Assembly (NCBI GenBank): GCA_007117945.1
Contig: SKTN01000262.1
Location: 1-7,121 of the forward strand
Direction: 5' to 3'
Length of the DNA stretch: 7,121 bases
Source of the DNA: Nitriliruptoraceae bacterium
GTDB taxonomy: Bacteria > Actinomycetota > Nitriliruptoria > Nitriliruptorales > Nitriliruptoraceae
Both the position numbers and the translations under genes were made by a program. Position 1 is the first letter of the stretch; every line of letters begins with the position of its first letter. This document shows positions 5,798 to 7,121 of this stretch, piece by piece. Below the pieces are notes generated by a model that did no database searches, was not told the DNA's origin, and saw nothing but the letters and a program-made list of their open reading frames with translations.

Positions 5798-6916
5798 TCA
5801 GTCTCCCAGGCAGACCCCGACGCTGCGGGCGCTGGCGACCCAGGGGTGGTCCCCGGGCACGACCTTGCGTTTGCCGATGACCTCTTCCAGCGGGACGGCC
5901 TCCACGCCGTCCCCACGGGAGGCGACCATGACCCCGTAGGTCTGCTCGCGGACCAGCTCGACACAGGCGGTCCCGAGCCGTGTGGCGAGCAGCCGATCCC
6001 CCGCCGAGGGCGTGCCACCGCGCTGCACGTGCCCCAGGATCGTCAGGCGCGACTCGAGACCCGTTCGCTCCTCGAGGCCGCGGGTCAGCCGCAGGGTGTT
6101 GCCGACCTGGTCCGACTGGCGCTCCGCGAGCTCGGCCTTGGCCTCCTTGCGTTCCTGCTTGGAGTCGGCCGCGGCGATCCTCGACCGGGCCTCGGCCAGC
6201 TCCTGCGAGCCCTCCCTGGACACCGCCCCCTCGGCGACGGCGACGATGCTGAAGTTCTTCCCGGCCTGGCTACGACGCAGCACGGCCTGGGCGACGACGT
6301 CGAAGTCGTAGGGGATCTCCGGCATCAGGATCACGTCGGCACCCCCGGCGATCCCCGCCCCCAGCGCCAGCCAGCCCGTGTTGTGCCCCATGACCTCCAA
6401 CACGATGATGCGGTGGTGGCTGTGCGCCGTGCTGTGCAGGCGATCCACGGCCTCGGTGGCGATACCGAGGGCGGTGTCGAACCCGAACGTGACATCCGTG
6501 CCGTAGACGTCGTTGTCGATCGTCTTGGGCACGGTGATGACGTTGAGGCCCTGCTCCATCAGACCGAAGGCGTTCTTCTGCGTCCCGCCCCCGCCCAGGC
6601 AGATCAGCACGTCGAGGTGGTTCGCCTCGTAGACCTCCGCCATCTTCTCCCGCATATCGAGGGTGCGGCTGCCGACGGGCATCTTGTGCGGCTTGTCACG
6701 GCTGGTCCCCAGCAGGGTGCCGCCCGCGGTCAGGATGCCGGACACCACGTCGCTGCTGAGCCGCACCGTGCGGTTCTCCATCAGCCCGCGGAAACCGTCA
6801 CGGAAGCCGATGACCTGCCTGCCGTCGGCCGCGGCCGACCTGCTGATGGCACGGATCGCCGCGTTGAGGCCCGGACTGTCGCCGCCAGCCGTCAGGATCC
6901 CGATCGAACCGGTCAT
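5798..6916 (-). CDS. pfkA: 6-phosphofructokinase
   Basis: The 372-residue enzyme phosphorylates fructose 6-phosphate to fructose 1,6-bisphosphate in glycolysis. Seen: the nucleotide loop GGDSPGLNAA (11-20), R73, the PKTIDND catalytic loop (130-136; D134 is the base, E. coli D127), HSHHR with R169 (E. coli R162), EVMGH (174-178), E229 (E. coli E222), and GHVQRGGTP (295-303) with R290, H296 and R299 for substrate binding. Two active-site positions differ from E. coli: GGGGT at 108-112 has Gly110 for the Mg-ATP Asp103, and His178 replaces Arg171. Gly111 (E. coli Gly104) favours ATP as donor, while Lys131 (E. coli Gly124) is the residue of pyrophosphate-using enzymes, so the donor is probably ATP but not settled. 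Allosteric R54 and R154 are replaced by Ser55 and His161, so E. coli-type effector control is doubtful. About 40 extra, highly charged residues lie near 231-270. GGAGGT 9 bases upstream supports the start. The gene is convergent with the fusion gene. Confidence 0.96.
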   Translation of the reverse strand: MTGSIGILTAGGDSPGLNAAIRAISRSAAADGRQVIGFRDGFRGLMENRTVRLSSDVVSGILTAGGTLLGTSRDKPHKMPVGSRTLDMREKMAEVYEANHLDVLICLGGGGTQKNAFGLMEQGLNVITVPKTIDNDVYGTDVTFGFDTALGIATEAVDRLHSTAHSHHRIIVLEVMGHNTGWLALGAGIAGGADVILMPEIPYDFDVVAQAVLRRSQAGKNFSIVAVAEGAVSREGSQELAEARSRIAAADSKQERKEAKAELAERQSDQVGNTLRLTRGLEERTGLESRLTILGHVQRGGTPSAGDRLLATRLGTACVELVREQTYGVMVASRGDGVEAVPLEEVIGKRKVVPGDHPWVASARSVGVCLGD

Positions 6917-6925
6917 CGCGCCACC

Positions 6926-6931
6926 ACCTCC
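6926..6931 (-). promoter_or_regulatory. Ribosome binding site of pfkA
   Basis: GGAGGT on the minus strand, 9 bases before the ATG at 6916-6914. It is a strong Shine-Dalgarno match and confirms the start that gives the family's usual MTGSIGILTAGGD N-terminus. Confidence 0.7.
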
Positions 6932-6970
6932 GCGGCCAGCACCGTGGCGACCACGACTCGAGTGCCCGTC

Positions 6971-6976
6971 AGCCTA
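6971..6976 (-). promoter_or_regulatory. Possible -10 box for pfkA
   Basis: TAGGCT on the minus strand, 54 bases before the pfkA ATG, in the context GTAGGCTGAC, which differs by one base from the context ahead of the SEC-C gene. No -35 hexamer was recognised at 16-18 bases upstream. Confidence 0.3.
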
Positions 6977-7009
6977 CTTACGTCGCTGCCGTCGGACCGC
7001 GGCGTCGAT

Positions 7010-7038
7010 CGACAGCGCACCACCGACGGGCGCTGTCG
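7010..7038. repeat. 9-bp perfect inverted repeat upstream of pfkA
   Basis: CGACAGCGC (7010-7018) pairs perfectly with GCGCTGTCG (7030-7038) around an 11-base loop. It could be an operator for pfkA or the terminator of a gene arriving from the right of the window. Confidence 0.5.
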
Positions 7039-7058
7039 CCGGTCGCCGGCGCGAACCC

Positions 7059-7096
7059 CGCGGCACCCCGCCGGGGGGCTGCCGCGCGCCCCCCGG
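7059..7096. terminator. Two mutually exclusive GC hairpins
   Basis: CGCGGCA (7059-7065) pairs with TGCCGCG (7080-7086), extended by CCC/GGG. Alternatively CCGGGGGGC (7071-7079) pairs perfectly with GCCCCCCGG (7088-7096) around 8 bases. The two share 7071-7086, so only one can form at a time. A terminator of a plus- or minus-strand gene beyond the edge is the simplest reading; no T-run is seen. Confidence 0.4.
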
Positions 7097-7121
7097 ACAC
7101 CGCGCACTGACACGCCGGGAC

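Larger units (their letters stand above)
6917..7121. promoter_or_regulatory. Non-coding region upstream of pfkA
   Basis: It holds the pfkA ribosome site, a possible -10 box, a palindrome GTCGATCGAC (7004-7013) and three strong hairpins (7010-7096, listed separately). The one open frame here (7113 to 6913, minus) is Arg/Gly-rich and has no protein character. Confidence 0.55.

Noticed and set aside
6913..7113. 66-residue minus-strand frame whose stop overlaps the pfkA start
   Set aside because: The ATGA overlap is suggestive, but the sequence is Arg/Gly-rich, covers several hairpins and lacks protein character.
1..7121. CRISPR array, tRNA, rRNA, insertion sequence
   Set aside because: No spaced direct repeats, cloverleaf, rRNA-like segment or transposase-like protein was seen.

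Overview
This is a GC-rich chromosomal window whose codons almost always end in G or C. Together with the protein families present this points to a high-GC actinobacterium. A deep lineage such as the Nitriliruptoria is possible, but that is an impression and was not tested.

Layout. Positions 1-371 hold no gene I can name: several short inverted repeats, a partial minus-strand frame running off the left edge, and a short plus-strand stretch with coding-like composition. Positions 372-2966 (minus) encode an 864-residue protein with a zinc-binding SEC-C motif in its middle, function unknown. A 169-base divergent intergenic region follows and carries a long nested inverted repeat. Positions 3136-5754 (plus) encode the most striking gene: an 872-residue protein joining an N-terminal P-loop small-molecule kinase domain to a complete GH13 domain of the sucrose-phosphorylase type. 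Positions 5798-6916 (minus) encode a 6-phosphofructokinase, convergent with the fusion gene and separated from it by 43 bases. Positions 6917-7121 are non-coding and rich in strong hairpins.

How the genes may work together. GH13 subfamily 18 phosphorylases split a glucoside with phosphate to give glucose 1-phosphate plus a free acceptor such as fructose, glycerol or glycerate. A kinase fused to such an enzyme could phosphorylate the released acceptor, so one polypeptide could turn a glucoside into two phosphorylated glycolytic intermediates, with phosphofructokinase acting just downstream. This is inference from domain content; the substrates of both halves are unknown. No mobile element, CRISPR array, tRNA or rRNA was seen.
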